DNA of 64,000 nucleotides. It comes from Amaurobius ferox (lineage: Eukaryota > Arthropoda > Arachnida > Araneae > Amaurobiidae). Shown here in pieces: positions 11,118 to 21,639 of this stretch. The notes below the pieces were generated by a model that saw only the letters and a list, made by a program, of their open reading frames with translations, made no database searches and was not told where the DNA came from. Each line of letters opens with the position of its first letter. Positions within the stretch are counted from its first letter, which is position 1. The position numbers and the translations under genes were made by a program. The stretch is taken from assembly GCA_951213105.1 (NCBI GenBank), contig OX578139.1:70722754-70786753 (forward strand), written 5' to 3'.

Positions 11118-12447
11118 ACAAGAAAGATCAATCATGCATAAAGCATTGAATATGAAACACTTTCCAACTTCAATGCAATTTTATTTAAACATCTCCAAAA
11201 TGCGATACATTCCTCGGTAATATTTTTAAAATTATCACAAAACTACATTAATTTATTATATTTGAAAACTTAAAACTTCCTCGAAAAAAATTAATTTCAT
11301 TCGAATGACGGCACTGAAATGTAAGTTGCCTGGTTTAAACATCTCTAAAATACGATACATTCCTTGTAATAGTTTTAAAATTATCACAATACTACAATAA
11401 TTTAATATATTTGAAAACTTCATCGAAAACAAATAAAAGGACGTCAAACTCGTTTATTCAAATACGTTTATTCAAAAGACGTCATCGAAATATAACATGT
11501 CTGGCTCTCTCTATAAAAGCAGCATTTCATTCATAAACATTTTTTCATTCATTTCATTCATTACAATATTATAATAATTTATTTTATTTAAAATCTTAAG
11601 ACCATGGAGACACAAGTAATTAAACTCTATACTTAAAATTTCATCGAAAAAATCGTCCTTCTTTCTGTAAAATCAATGAACATTTAATTCGTATCAGCTA
11701 TATTGCAGACTCCATGAGCTAAATAATTTTGCCTTAAAGAAATGCAGCAACACTTATACAACTCATTCTACATATTTTGCTGTTTACATTTTTCATAAGT
11801 GAAAAGTAGGCTTCATTGTAGAAATAATCAAAGTTGGATGATCATTTAAACTCAAATATATTGTAATTGCGTTATTTCAGTATGTAGATGCCCAGAATTT
11901 AAGCAAAAATAAAGCTGTTTTAGGATGGATACAACACTGAATATGAATTAAAAGGAACTTTAAAAATGACGATTTTGACACAAGATGGATGCCATATTTT
12001 GTTTTGAAGTGGGTCACTTGATCTCTTCATATAATGGTCACGTGATCGCTTCATATAAAAGATGTAATTATTATTTTAATTTTTATTTAAAAAACTGCTG
12101 AATATATATTGCTGAAATTTTTTTTAGATATTTTATGGGATTATATGCATATTTCCTAAAACTTTCGAAGCAATTTGTGAATTTTAAATCCGCTTGAAAA
12201 ATGTTTAAAATATTAGGTCCCATAGGGTTCAATGTATTTCATTTTTTCAACCCAGGTTCAGTCCAAAACTATTTGAGTGATATTGTTCATTTATATTCCT
12301 ATAGATCCCACAGACCGTGTGAACAACATACTAAATTTTCATTTTGATAAAGTCATTTTCACGGCAGTTATCGGGCTAACAGACAGACAGACAGACAGAA
12401 TGAATGAGCAAAGTCATAAACACTTTTCAACTTTGTTGTAAAGTGTT
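11118..12447 (-). mobile_element. HINE-C, full-length copy
   Basis: Both ends are present. At the right, the minus strand starts AACACTTTACAAC, folds into a hairpin and is followed by a TCTG microsatellite (about 12382-12399). At the left, the minus-strand 3' end carries GTTGGAAAGTGTT, the inverted copy of the start, then a stem-loop formed by ATCAATGC and GCATGATTGAT-like arms, then 'ctttcttg'. About 1,330 bp, no coding capacity. An internal block ('tgcgatacattcctcggtaa' and relatives) is repeated two to three times near the 3' end. Confidence 0.82.
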
Positions 12448-12803
12448 AAAAATATAGCAGTTTAAAAAAAATGCGTGCTTGTGAGGATACTCACAAAAAA
12501 ATTATGAAGGAGCTTTCATATGGTAGTATGTGATGCATTTGTCTACTTCATTTTCGAGAGAACTGTTATGCATTTTGTTGTGATACAAACGCTCAAGAGA
12601 AAATTTAGTAATAAAACATAATATCCAGTTAAGGGTGTGCGTCAGTAAATTTTCTGCCCTATCCGCGCTTTGTTAACTTTCGCGGCACACATATTTCGCC
12701 GAAATTCTGCTCAAACAGTTGCGAAATATTTTCTTATATATAAAATGCTATGCTTAGATTATATTAAAATTAAATTTAATACCCAATAAAACATAGAATA
12801 TAT
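12448..12803. other. AT-rich spacer
   Basis: No gene or repeat recognised. The last part holds a small palindrome (AAAACATAGAATATATGTTTT) just outside the fold-back arm. Confidence 0.4.
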
Positions 12804-12846
12804 GTTTTATTTTAATTTAAAATATTTTTGGTGCTCCCATCTGTTG

Positions 12847-13081
12847 TTGTTGAAACCCAGACCGTCCGACCTACCAGAAAGGTGTAAGGTAACTGTTTGG
12901 ACAGTCGGGAAGTGCCACCCAATTTAGACCGGAACCCAGTGGGGGAGGCATCCACAGGGACCGTACCCTCTTTCCCTTACCACCAACCTCTCGGAAGGAC
13001 TTTCGGACCCACATGTTTAACGTGATCGTACTCCGCATGAACACGGCGGCAGTTTTGGCTGTGGCTGGAATCGAACCCGGG
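12847..13081 (-). mobile_element. SINE with truncated tRNA-type head
   Basis: On the minus strand it begins at a tRNA B-box (GGGTTCGATTCC, about 13067-13079), so the A-box part is lost. It then carries the shared SINE body (CGGAGTACGATCACGTTAAA, CCTTCCGAGAGG, GGTTCCGGTC, GTAGGTCGGACGG) and ends in a (CAA)n tail. It is bounded by the 10-mer CCATCTGTTG at 12837-12846 and 13082-13091. Its antisense open frame (12871-13206) is not a gene. Confidence 0.85.
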
Positions 13082-13091
13082 CCATCTGTTG

Positions 13092-13482
13092 TTGTTGTTG
13101 TTGAGACCCAGACCGTCCGACCTACCAGAAAGGTGTAAGGTAACTGTATGGACGGCCGGGAAGTGCCACCCAATTTAGACCGGAACCCAGTGGGGGAGGC
13201 ATCCACAGGGACCGTACCCTCCTTCCCCTACCACCAACCTCTCGGAAGGACTTACGGACCCACATGTTTAACGTGATCGTACTCCGCATGAACACGGCGG
13301 CATTTGTGGCAGCGTGCAAATCTAGCGCGCAAACCACGGGGATACCGCACCCGAGATGGCCAACAGCACGCGGCGTTCCGAGGTGGTCACCCACCAAGTA
13401 CTAACCGCGCCCGATGCTGCTTCACTTCGGTGATCTAACGAGAACCGGTGTTTTCAGCACGGTACGGCCGTTGGCCCCCGGG
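13092..13482 (-). mobile_element. SINE with 5S rRNA-derived head
   Basis: Minus-strand order: a head matching 5S rRNA (13359-13475), a short linker (about 13300-13358), then the same body as the neighbouring SINE, and a (CAA)n tail. It is bounded by CCATCTGTTG at 13082-13091 and 13483-13492, a perfect 10-bp target duplication. 5S-headed SINEs (SINE3 type) are known, and the 5S internal promoter would supply Pol III transcription. Reverse transcription would need a LINE partner, which is not identifiable here. Confidence 0.85.
13359..13475 (-). rRNA. 5S rRNA-like sequence (SINE head, not an rRNA locus)
   Basis: The minus strand reads GCCAACGGCCGTACC, ACACCGGTTCTCGTT, GATCACCGAAGT, AGCAGCATCGGGCGCGG, TTAGTACTTGG and finally CGTGCTGTTGGC, which is nearly the whole animal 5S rRNA (about 117 bp) with scattered substitutions. 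It is fused to a SINE body and flanked by a target duplication, so it is a retroposed derivative. The internal control region looks largely preserved, so it may still be recognised by TFIIIA/TFIIIC. Confidence 0.85.
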
Positions 13483-13871
13483 CCATCTGTTGTCGTAATT
13501 TAATTCATACCGATTATTTTTATTTTTAATGAACATTTTTAAATGTCTATTCCTTCTAATACACTATTAAATATAACAACAGATCATATATAATGCCATA
13601 AGCACGGAAACGTAATTGAACTTGGACTTGAAGACAAAATTGCAGTCCTCAGTGATGTACATTCAGATCCCCTTATCAAATTTACAGAATGAGAAATTAC
13701 CTTTCCGTGATTGTGGAATTATTAAATATGATCTGTTGTTGTATTTAATACCGTATTAGAAGGAATAGATATTTAAAAATAGTCATTAAAAATAAAAATA
13801 ATCGGTATGGATGAAATTACGACAACAAATGGCAGCACCAAAAATATTTTAGATTAAAATAAAAAAGATTA

Positions 13872-14710
13872 TTCGTTGTAGAAATAATCAAAGTTGGATG
13901 ATCATTTAAACTCAAATATATTGTAATTGCGTTGTTTCAGTATGTAGATGCACAGAATTTAAGCAAAAATAAAGGGGTTTTAGGACGGATACAACACTAA
14001 ATATGAATTAAAAAGAACTTTAAAAATCAGGATTTTGACACAAGATGGGTGCCATATTATATTTTGAAGTGGGTCACGTGCCGATGTGGTGTCCGAGCTG
14101 TCAAAGAGGCAAGCGTTTCCTCGCGATGGCTCGGCTGCCAGATTGCGGGTTCGAGTCCCGCCTGCGGGCATGGATGTTATGATGTCTGATTGGGGCAGAA
14201 GTCAGACTTCTACCTTCGGGTGCCCCGGGTTTTTAGACTAAACAGAAGCAGTGCACTCATTCTTCCTTAAATGTAATGTTAGGGACATGACAACAACAAC
14301 AGCAACAAGTGGGTCACGTGATCTCATCATATTAAATGTGTAATTATTACTTTAATTTTTATTTAAAAAACTACTGAATATATATTGCTGAAATTTTTTT
14401 ATATATTTTATGGGATAATTTGAATATTTCTTAAAACATTCGAAGCAATTTATGAATTTTAAGTCCGCTTAAAAAATGTTTGAAAAATTAGGTCCCATAG
14501 GATTCAATGTATTTCATTTTTTCAACCCGGGTTCAATCCATAACTAATTGGGTGATATTATTCATTTATATTAACATAGGTTTCACAGACGGTCTGAACA
14601 ACATACTAAAATTTCATTTTGATAAAGTCATTTTTACGGCAGTTATCGTGCTAACGTAGAGACAGAATGAACAAAGCCATAAACACTTTTCAACTATGTT
14701 GTAAAGTGTT
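13872..14710 (-). mobile_element. HINE-C copy, 3'-truncated, interrupted by a SINE
   Basis: Matches 11820-12447 closely but for a 226-bp SINE at 14081-14306. The 5' hairpin is present at the right end; the TCTG microsatellite is reduced to one or two units. The minus-strand 3' part, including the stem-loop, is absent. Confidence 0.82.
14081..14306 (+). mobile_element. tRNA-derived SINE with long-variable-arm head
   Basis: The head resembles a leucine/serine-type tRNA: A-box-like TGTCCGAGCTG near the start and B-box GGGTTCGAGTCCCG (about 14148-14161). A unique body and a CAA-rich tail (about 14289-14306) follow. It is flanked by the 14-bp duplication AAGTGGGTCACGTG at 14067-14080 and 14307-14320. 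The same site is uninterrupted in the HINE-C copy near 12011-12024, giving an empty-site comparison. The body differs from the SINEs at 12.8-13.5 kb, so this is a separate family. Confidence 0.85.
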
Positions 14711-15309
14711 AAAAAAAAAAGGAAAATCTTCAACCCGATTTTGTCATGTATAAAAAGAAATCACATATTCAAAAACGAAATCCTGTAGCATCATTCAGTT
14801 CAAAGAAGTCTGCTAAAACTATATCTAAGAAAAAATGGCAAGGATTAGGGCAAGGGACGCTGCTGAAGTAACTTCCCACCCATACAACTTATATATGTTG
14901 TAAAAATTCCAGACTGAGCCAGCGTTCTTTCACATAAAGAGAATCTTCGCGGCATGCGTTGGAAGGATCTCATTGGCTCACAGCCTTCACTCAGTTGCCA
15001 CTGGCCAAAGATAAATTCTTGCGCTTAAAACGTGGAAGTTCTCGAGTGAACGCCAGACAGATATTTTGGTATACTGGAATTTGCATAAATTACCGTTGCA
15101 ATTACAATTTATATTATTAGAGTGTTTTAATGAAAAGTTTAGAATAAGTTAATTAATTTTGAATAGGATAATTTGGAATAGAATAATTTTGAATAAAGAT
15201 AAAAATTAAAAGTTTTTGAAAATTTATAAAAAATATTAAATTTTGAATAATAAATAAAGTGTTGTGATTTGTCATAAAACATTTTTAGACTGTTTTGCAC
15301 GATTATTTA
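14711..15309. other. Spacer, nothing recognised
   Basis: A less AT-rich stretch at about 14840-15060 gives no frame with a domain I know. The rest is AT-rich. Confidence 0.35.
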
Positions 15310-15905
15310 ATGCAGTCATATAAATTTTTGAAAAAAGCGGAAGTAACATCTCCTGAACCGGACGTGGAAATCCTTAATGAACCCCTCAATTCCTTCCAAC
15401 ATGAGACTGGTGAATCCATATCAATTACTTCTAACCTCTATTCATAACCAGTCCTGAGAAAGAGATGTTTCAATGAATCGAAAGTGAAAAACCAGAAGTG
15501 GAAACAATTAGTGAACGCACATCATGTCTGGAATTATGTTGAATGCATAAGTATTCATCTAAGCTCTATCTGTTTCCGATCTTGAGAAATAGATGTTTCA
15601 AAGAAAATTTTGGAACTGGAAATGAAAAAAGCCAGAAGTTGAAGTAATTTATTTTACCTTTTGAACCCATCCGAAATTTGGTGTTAAATTCATATCACTC
15701 ATTATCTAAGCTCTCTTTATATTTAATTGCGAGGAATAAACGTTTCAAGTAAATTTTTTAACCGGAAGTCGAAATAGAATAGGACATGAAAACTCAGTAT
15801 AATCCTCTTTCAGAATGTAATGCTGCATCCATATCAGTCATCATCTAAGCTTTATCTATAGCTGATTCTGAGAAATAGATGCTTCTAAAATGATTTTAGG
15901 GGAAA
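15310..15905 (+). repeat. Degenerate ~120-bp tandem repeat, array 1
   Basis: About five diverged units share the pattern 'gaatccatatca', 'catctaagctct', 'gagaaatagatgtttca' and an 'aaccggaagt'-like string. The same unit type forms a second array at 50310-50870, 35 kb away. Confidence 0.7.
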
Positions 15906-17189
15906 CGTTAGTACAACAAAGTTTTTGCTGCCATTAACAGAAGTCGGAGAATATTGTAGAAATACTAATGATTAAGGAACTTCTGTTATTTTCAAGTACG
16001 TGAATAACAAATTTCACTAAAATATTTATATTTTTTTTTACCAAGGGTATTATTATTTTTCATACACTACATAGTGTAGGCATTGAAAAAGTATTGGAAT
16101 TAGGTGGAAAATTGGAATTCAAGTTTACGATAGATTTGTACGTTTTGACACTTTATAATAAATTATTTGTAGGGTAACGAGTGTGAGCATGTGTGCATGT
16201 GTATGTGCGTGTGTAATGCATATGTACACTCTAGCTCAAAGAACATCCATACAGTGTTCTTGCAATTTGGAATTAAAGTAAATCATGCATTACAGCATTA
16301 CACTGGTGCTAATTATATTTCGGTACAAATCGTTATAATAGAATTGGCTCTATTTCCGAAATAATTCATAAAAAATTAAAATAAATAAATACATTAAATA
16401 AAAGAATAAACATACTTAAGTATATTTAATAAGTGCTGGTTATATATACAATTTTTAAATATTGAACGCCATATTATTACGCTAGGTTAAACTGTTGAGA
16501 TATTTCAATTTTGGGGAACTTTTGCGATTTGGCGTCATTTTAAATTGCGCCAAGCTAACAAGTAAATAAATATTTTTTTTAACTAAAACTTTTTCCAGTA
16601 ATTTCAAATAAGTATTCATGTTATGCATTTTTTTTCTTTTTTTTCTTTTGTGTAGATGTTCCTTTTTGTTTTCTTTTACTTCCAGTAATTTCAAATGAGT
16701 ATTCATGTCATGCGTTTTTTTTAAATTTTTATTTTGGGATAAAACGCAAAATAATATATATCAAAGAAAGAAAAAGAAATGAATTTTAGTTTACGGTGAT
16801 AGTCAGGTCCTGTCACATTTTTTTTTCAAGATAAATTTAACTTAATATGTAGCTCACACGAAGTAAGTATTTTTCGCTTTTATCTGTTACTAGCAGTATA
16901 CCTGTTCTTCGTACGGAAAATATAATATAAGGAAACTTAACATTCACAATTATGTGTAAATTCCTATAGTATTCTAAAGGACTTTGTTATTCAAAATATT
17001 CTATTAAAATATTTAATTTAATTCTTCTAAAAAATGTATATGAATCTCTGGGCTCGATATACAAAATAATCTTTACAGGCAGATCTGAAGAATAAAGAAT
17101 CTTGATCCAGTTTATAAACAAATTTAGAAAATTTTTTTTTTAATTCTCACAAAACGACAGAGATTATCTAGAAAATCGTACTTAATTAT
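15906..17189. other. AT-rich spacer with decayed HINE start
   Basis: About 16058-16210 looks like a very decayed HINE 5' end: a palindrome (TACACTACATAGTGTA), 'aagtattggaatta', 'aattcaagttt' and a TG-rich tract. At about 16888 the string ACTAGCAGTATACC resembles the start of the element inserted at 55155-55903. The open frame at 16482-16706 (minus) is Lys-rich low complexity. Confidence 0.4.
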
Positions 17190-17660
17190 GCAAAATATTG
17201 AATTTTCATTGATTCGGTGTCACTTTGATACATTTAGCGTCATTTTATCAATTTGGAGACATTTTCTCCAATTTAGCGACATTTTAAAATATCGCCAAAT
17301 TTATCGCCATGTGGAAATTGACGAAACATCATCACAATACTATTCCCTAACAAAACACAATTAATTTCATTTATTTAGCGCAATTTTATCAAGTTTAAGA
17401 TATTTTTATGAATTTACAAATATTTCTATCAATTTGGCGACATTTCAAAAAATCGCTAAATGTGTTACTAAGTAGAATGGTTGAACTGACAGACAAATGC
17501 TGAAGAAATATCATTTCAGTACTCTCTTCTAAGAAAACAAAATTAGTTTCATTGATTTAGCGTCGTTTCATCAATTTGGCGATATTTCAGTTAATTTGGC
17601 AACGTTTAAGAAAAGTTGCCACGTTAGTGATATCTCGCCAAATTCGTAGATCTGAATTTC
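17190..17660 (-). mobile_element. HINE-A tail fragment
   Basis: On the minus strand it carries the motif cluster of the HINE-A tail: repeated 'cgccaaat', 'atgacgctaaat' and 'aatttggcgag'-like strings spaced by short AT runs. Neither element end is present. It resembles the expanded tail at 23284-24420. Confidence 0.6.
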
Positions 17661-18059
17661 CAGATCTAAAGAATAAAGTATCCTGATCCCGTTTGTATAT
17701 ACTAAATGAGAACACTAAAATTGTATTAGAAGATATACACGTTCTACTCTTATTCTGTTTCAACAATCGGCTAAATGAGTTTATTGGCTAAACACAGTAA
17801 ACGAGTTTATTGGCTAAACACAATATATATGTTTGAAAACGCTTTGCCAAAATAAATGAAAGTGATGTACGCAGTCCGTAGTTAATATAATTAAAAGTAT
17901 CAAACCGTTCATTTATAAGTTATATTTTTATATCCATTTATTTATTGTTCAAATAGAAAAAATAATAATAGAAATTAATAAACACATTTGATTTAATTGC
18001 GCTGCTGCGCAACATGATATAAGAAAGAATCTTCCTCATAAAATGCTAATAATAAAATA

Positions 18060-18300
18060 ACCATTTTGATTTCTGAATACTTTTTATTGTTGAGTAAGGG
18101 TCTGTGAAAAATAAATCATGGTGATAGAGTTTCCGCACTTAAATTCATGTTTCAAACCTGCGATTTTCAAAAGTGACTGATTAGCGCAATAACATCCAAC
18201 CAAACTCAGAGATAGAGTTTTAATTCACTTTCACGTTTTAAACCAGCGATTTCCAACCCGTTTCGTTTGGAGGAACCAGGGATTTAGAGAGAACTCCTAA
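18060..18300 (+). repeat. Dispersed repeat related to 55346-55708
   Basis: Shares 'ttgttgagtaag', 'caaacctgcgattttcaaaa', 'cactttcacgttttaaac' and 'gagttttaattcactttc'-like strings with the 55.4 kb repeat, where the unit is doubled in tandem. Confidence 0.7.
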
Positions 18301-18336
18301 TAGATTTGAATATTTTGATAAATGCTAGTAATAACA

Positions 18337-18480
18337 ATGTTCGAGCTGTTCTCTGCGCTGTTTACATGTACGATATTTGTTATGATAGTAAAACTAAAAC
18401 GACAACAAAGAAATACACAACGTGTTTCACGAAGAATGTCTGAAATGAGTGTAAAATCAACAGTTGGTGGTAGAAATTAA
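18337..18480 (+). CDS. Candidate small membrane-protein ORF (47 aa)
   Basis: ATG at 18337 to TAA at 18478-18480. Residues 3-20 form one hydrophobic segment (ELFSALFTCTIFVMIVKL), followed at once by basic KRQQR and a Ser/Arg-rich tail with SRRMSEMSVKS. That is a plausible N-out or signal-anchor topology. It lies outside any repeat I can define. There is no homologue I recognise and no evidence of transcription. A chance ORF is quite possible at this length. Confidence 0.25.
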   Translation: MFELFSALFTCTIFVMIVKLKRQQRNTQRVSRRMSEMSVKSTVGGRN

Positions 18481-18487
18481 GTGAAAT

Positions 18488-18703
18488 ATGAAAAATAACC
18501 AGCAAACAGAGGATAATGTAGCTATAATAGTTGAATCCCTTGGAAACTATAATTTCATAAAACTGCAGAATTTAATTTCTTATTCAATTCCCAATAAAAC
18601 AAAATGCCAATTAGATTTGTTAGTTAAATTTTTGCAGTGTTTAATTAGGGCGAAATATATTTCCCCTGTACCATTTGATGAAAAATCTGTTGAAAGATTC
18701 TAA
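18488..18703 (+). CDS. Candidate ORF (71 aa), possible SANT/Myb-like exon
   Basis: ATG at 18488, stop at 18701-18703, eight bases after the preceding small ORF and in another frame. The composition is protein-like rather than low-complexity. The stretch ESLGNYNFIKLQNLISYSIP followed by NKTKCQLDLLVKFL vaguely recalls SANT/Myb-type helices ('I-PNKT-Q'), but this is only a resemblance. Downstream, 18829-18889 is open (VDVPHIYFHGKQTIHFCIS), preceded by a pyrimidine/AG stretch ending AAATAG and followed by CAG|GTAAAA, so it could be an exon. I do not recognise the protein. Confidence 0.25.
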   Translation: MKNNQQTEDNVAIIVESLGNYNFIKLQNLISYSIPNKTKCQLDLLVKFLQCLIRAKYISPVPFDEKSVERF

Positions 18704-18889
18704 TGATTATTATTGGGTATTTTTTCTTCTAATTATTATTATTATTAGGTGATGCATTGAAAGGGACCAAGGACAAACAAATTAAATGGTAGCAAATTTC
18801 AGTTAGCGGTTTTTCTGTTTTAAATAGGTTTGTTGATGTTCCTCATATTTACTTTCATGGGAAGCAAACAATTCACTTTTGTATCTCAG

Positions 18890-20185
18890 GTAAAATGGAA
18901 TAAGTCAGGGATTACAACTATCGATATTTCTGCGAATTCTTTGCCAAAAGAGACCGAGGAAATGTCTTTCGCCCTAATTAAGCACGGCGAAATTTTTACA
19001 ATATGACAATTTTGTGATTGGGGAACGTATAAAGAATTACATTTTGCATTTTAAAAAAATTATAGTTTCCTGGGAGTGTTATGGTTAAATTATTCTCGGT
19101 TTGTTAATTATTTTTCATGTGTTTTACTTAACTCAATTACTTTTAATTTTACATTAATAAACTTTTAATTTTACATCCCTTTTAAACCTTTTTCGTGAAA
19201 CACCTGCATAGATTTAATATTTAAGCCTGTCAAAGGCGGGGAAAACTATACACTCTTAAAAAAAAATAAGCTGCAGTTCTTCTCCAATCAACAATCATGC
19301 TGCAGTTCCCATTCCTACACCTTGAACCTTCTAGTTCTATTTACGCTTATTCTAGTGGTAGTTCCCGGAAACTAGGACAAGTAACAGCAACAGCGTTAAA
19401 AAGACGTAACTCTATCCCAACTTCCTATTTATACGTATATAGCTTGTCTCTGATATAAACAATGTACACCATTTAAAAACTGTTTGGAGTTTAAGGAACA
19501 AAGAACACAATCTACGTGGAATCTAAATTGATATTTTCATATCGTCTGTTATGAATAAAGACTATTTATTAAAAGCATTATTATGTAAATATTTGGTGAA
19601 AAATTAAGCATTTAAATATTTGACGTATAGTATTATGAAGTGAATTTGCATGTTTATTTTAGAATGACTAGACAGCTAGGCTTACGGCAGGTGCAGAGGT
19701 TCTATGGAAGCGGAGACGCCACGAAAGGGCTGCGCCAACGGATGCATTAAAAGTCAGGCTTTTAATCCTCCGTTGGAGGGTGAATCAAATTTGCTGACTA
19801 AAAGATCAACAGTTGCTCTGCAGCTCCTTTCACTATAAATGAATTTTAAGCCCTTAAATTGAGAATCCATGTTCTAGCATGGGAGAATGCATGGGTAATC
19901 ACAGATGCTAAAGATTGTTTAAAGAGAGAAGGTCAGGCTTTATTAAAAAGGCTGCGAAAATATCAAAAGCTAGGGAAAATAGTGAGGATTACAAAGATCT
20001 TAGATTTGAAAAGAGTTTAAAATAAATTTCAAATGCAGTCCAATTTAATCACACATACTAATTATAATTAACGTTTGTTAACGATATAAGAAATATTGTT
20101 ACTTACAGTCTATTATATCTATACTGCGTTACTTACAGTCTATTGTTTAGAGGTATTAATCAAATGAGGAGGCAAAAAAGAACCC
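18890..20185. other. Spacer, no recognised gene
   Basis: Mostly AT-rich. About 19670-19800 is more GC-rich and contains an imperfect palindrome around 'ttttaatcctccgttggagg', but no tRNA fold or protein frame stands out. Confidence 0.4.
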
Positions 20186-20189
20186 CTTT

Positions 20190-21310
20190 CGTTCGGATGA
20201 TTGACATAGAGAAAGCATGCTAGAAAAGATAAGAAAATGTATAACTAAACAATAAATATAATAGACAATGTATATTAAACTTATTTGTCTGTATTATACA
20301 GGGTGTTTCACTTGCTCTCAGTCTTTTTCTTCATAATTTTCAAACTAATGGATGCAATTCAATGAAATTTGACACAGAGCAAGGATTCTAGAAAAGATAA
20401 AAAAAGTGTATAACTGAACAGTAAATGTAATAAACAATGTATGTTACTTATTTGTCCGTGATATAAAGGGTGTTTCACTTGCTCTCGCCTTTTCCTTCAT
20501 AACTTTCAAACTAATGAATGCAATTCAATGAAATTTGACACAGAGCAAGGATTCAAGAAAAGATAAAAAGTGTATAACTGAACAGTAAATTTAATAAACA
20601 ATGTATGTTACTTATTTGTCCGTGATATCACTTGCTCTCGGTCTTTTCCTTCATAACTTTCAAACTGATGGATGCAATTCAATGAAATTTGACACAGAGC
20701 AAGGATTCTAGAAAAGATAAAAAAGTGTATAACTGAACAGTAAATGTAATAAACAATGTATGTTACTTATTTGTCCGTGATATAAAGGGTGTTTCACTTG
20801 CTCTCGGTCTTTTCCTTCATAACTTTCAAACTAATGGATGCAATTCGATGAAATTTGACACAGAGCAAGGATTCTAGAAAAGATAAAAAAAGTGTATAAC
20901 TGAACAGTAAATGTAATAAACAATGCATGTTACTTATTTGTCCGTGATATAAAGGGTGTTTCACTTGCTCTCGGTCTTTTCCTTCATAACTTTCAAACTA
21001 ATGGATGCAATTCAATGAAATTTGACACAGAGCAAGCATTCTTGAAAATATAAGAAAATGTATAACTAAACAGTAAATGTAATAAACAATGTTACACTTA
21101 TTTGTCCGTGATATACAGGGTGTTTCACTTGCTCTCGGTCTTTTCCTTCATAACTTTCAAACTAATGGATGCAATTCAATGAAATTTGACACAGAGCAAG
21201 CATTCTAGAAAATATAAGAAAATGTATAACTAAACAGTAAATGTAATAAACAATGTATGTTGCACTTATTTGTCCGTGTCATACAGGGTGTTTCACTCGG
21301 TCTCGGTCCC
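20190..21310 (+). repeat. ~166-bp tandem array, seven units
   Basis: The string CTTGCTCTC or its variants begins at 20311, 20478, 20631, 20797, 20963, 21128 and 21296: spacings 167, 153, 166, 166, 165 and 168. Each unit has 'gggtgtttca', 'cttcataactttcaaact', 'atgaaatttgacacagagca' and 'aataaacaatgtatg'. The 153-bp unit lacks a short piece around 'aaagggtgttt'. The array merges into a fold-back unit at 21318-21601 whose arms contain the same 'actttcaaact' sequence, so the array probably grew from a transposon end. Confidence 0.9.
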
Positions 21311-21317
21311 TGATTTT

Positions 21318-21601
21318 CCTTTATACTTTCAAACTAATGGATGCAATTCAATGAAATTTCACATGGTCATACATTGGTATATGAGAAGCGTGTTTACGAG
21401 TGGGGACGAGTGGCGGTACTATGCTTTCTAGTCCAAAAGTGAAAAACAGACTACTGGACTTAAGTCCTTATGTAAACTGTCACGGGAGATGGGGGATTTC
21501 CACAAACATAGCTGCAGAAATGACAGAGCTGCTTCTCATACACCTAGGTATGTCCATGTCAAATTTCACTGAATGACGTTCATTTGTTTGAAAGTTATAA
21601 G
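21318..21601. repeat. Fold-back unit adjoining the tandem array
   Basis: Left arm about 21318-21392 and right arm about 21519-21601 are inverted copies ('ataactttcaaac', 'tgaaatttcacatgg', 'atgagaagc' on one side and their complements on the other). The 126-bp loop has no recognisable content. It abuts the 3' end of the minus-strand HINE-A at about 21602. Confidence 0.75.
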
Positions 21602-21639
21602 AGGAAATCTGATGTGGGCAGAAAATGACTTTCTTTATA

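Larger units (their letters stand above)
12804..13863. repeat. Fold-back (long inverted repeat) element split by SINEs
   Basis: The left arm is in two pieces, 12804-12846 and 13493-13598. Joined in thought, they match the reverse complement of the right arm, 13712-13863, over about 150 bp, including 'taccgattatttttattttt' and 'ctattccttctaata'. The gap in the left arm is exactly the two SINE insertions at 12847-13482. The loop (13599-13711) is unremarkable. Probably a MITE-like or fold-back DNA element; no transposase is present. Confidence 0.8.

Noticed and set aside
12871..13397. Minus-strand frames of 111 and 91 codons
   Set aside because: They are chance frames through the repeated SINE body; the near-identical peptides reflect SINE copies, not paralogous genes.
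13359..13475. Functional 5S rRNA gene
   Set aside because: It is fused to a SINE body and tail and enclosed by a target duplication; there is no 5S cluster.
13980..14171. 63-codon minus-strand frame starting MPAGGTRTRNL
   Set aside because: It is the antisense of a tRNA B-box region in a SINE, a well-known spurious peptide.
19660..19830. Possible tRNA or structured RNA around 'ttttaatcctccgttggagg'
   Set aside because: A short stem can be drawn, but no cloverleaf, B-box or family match was found.
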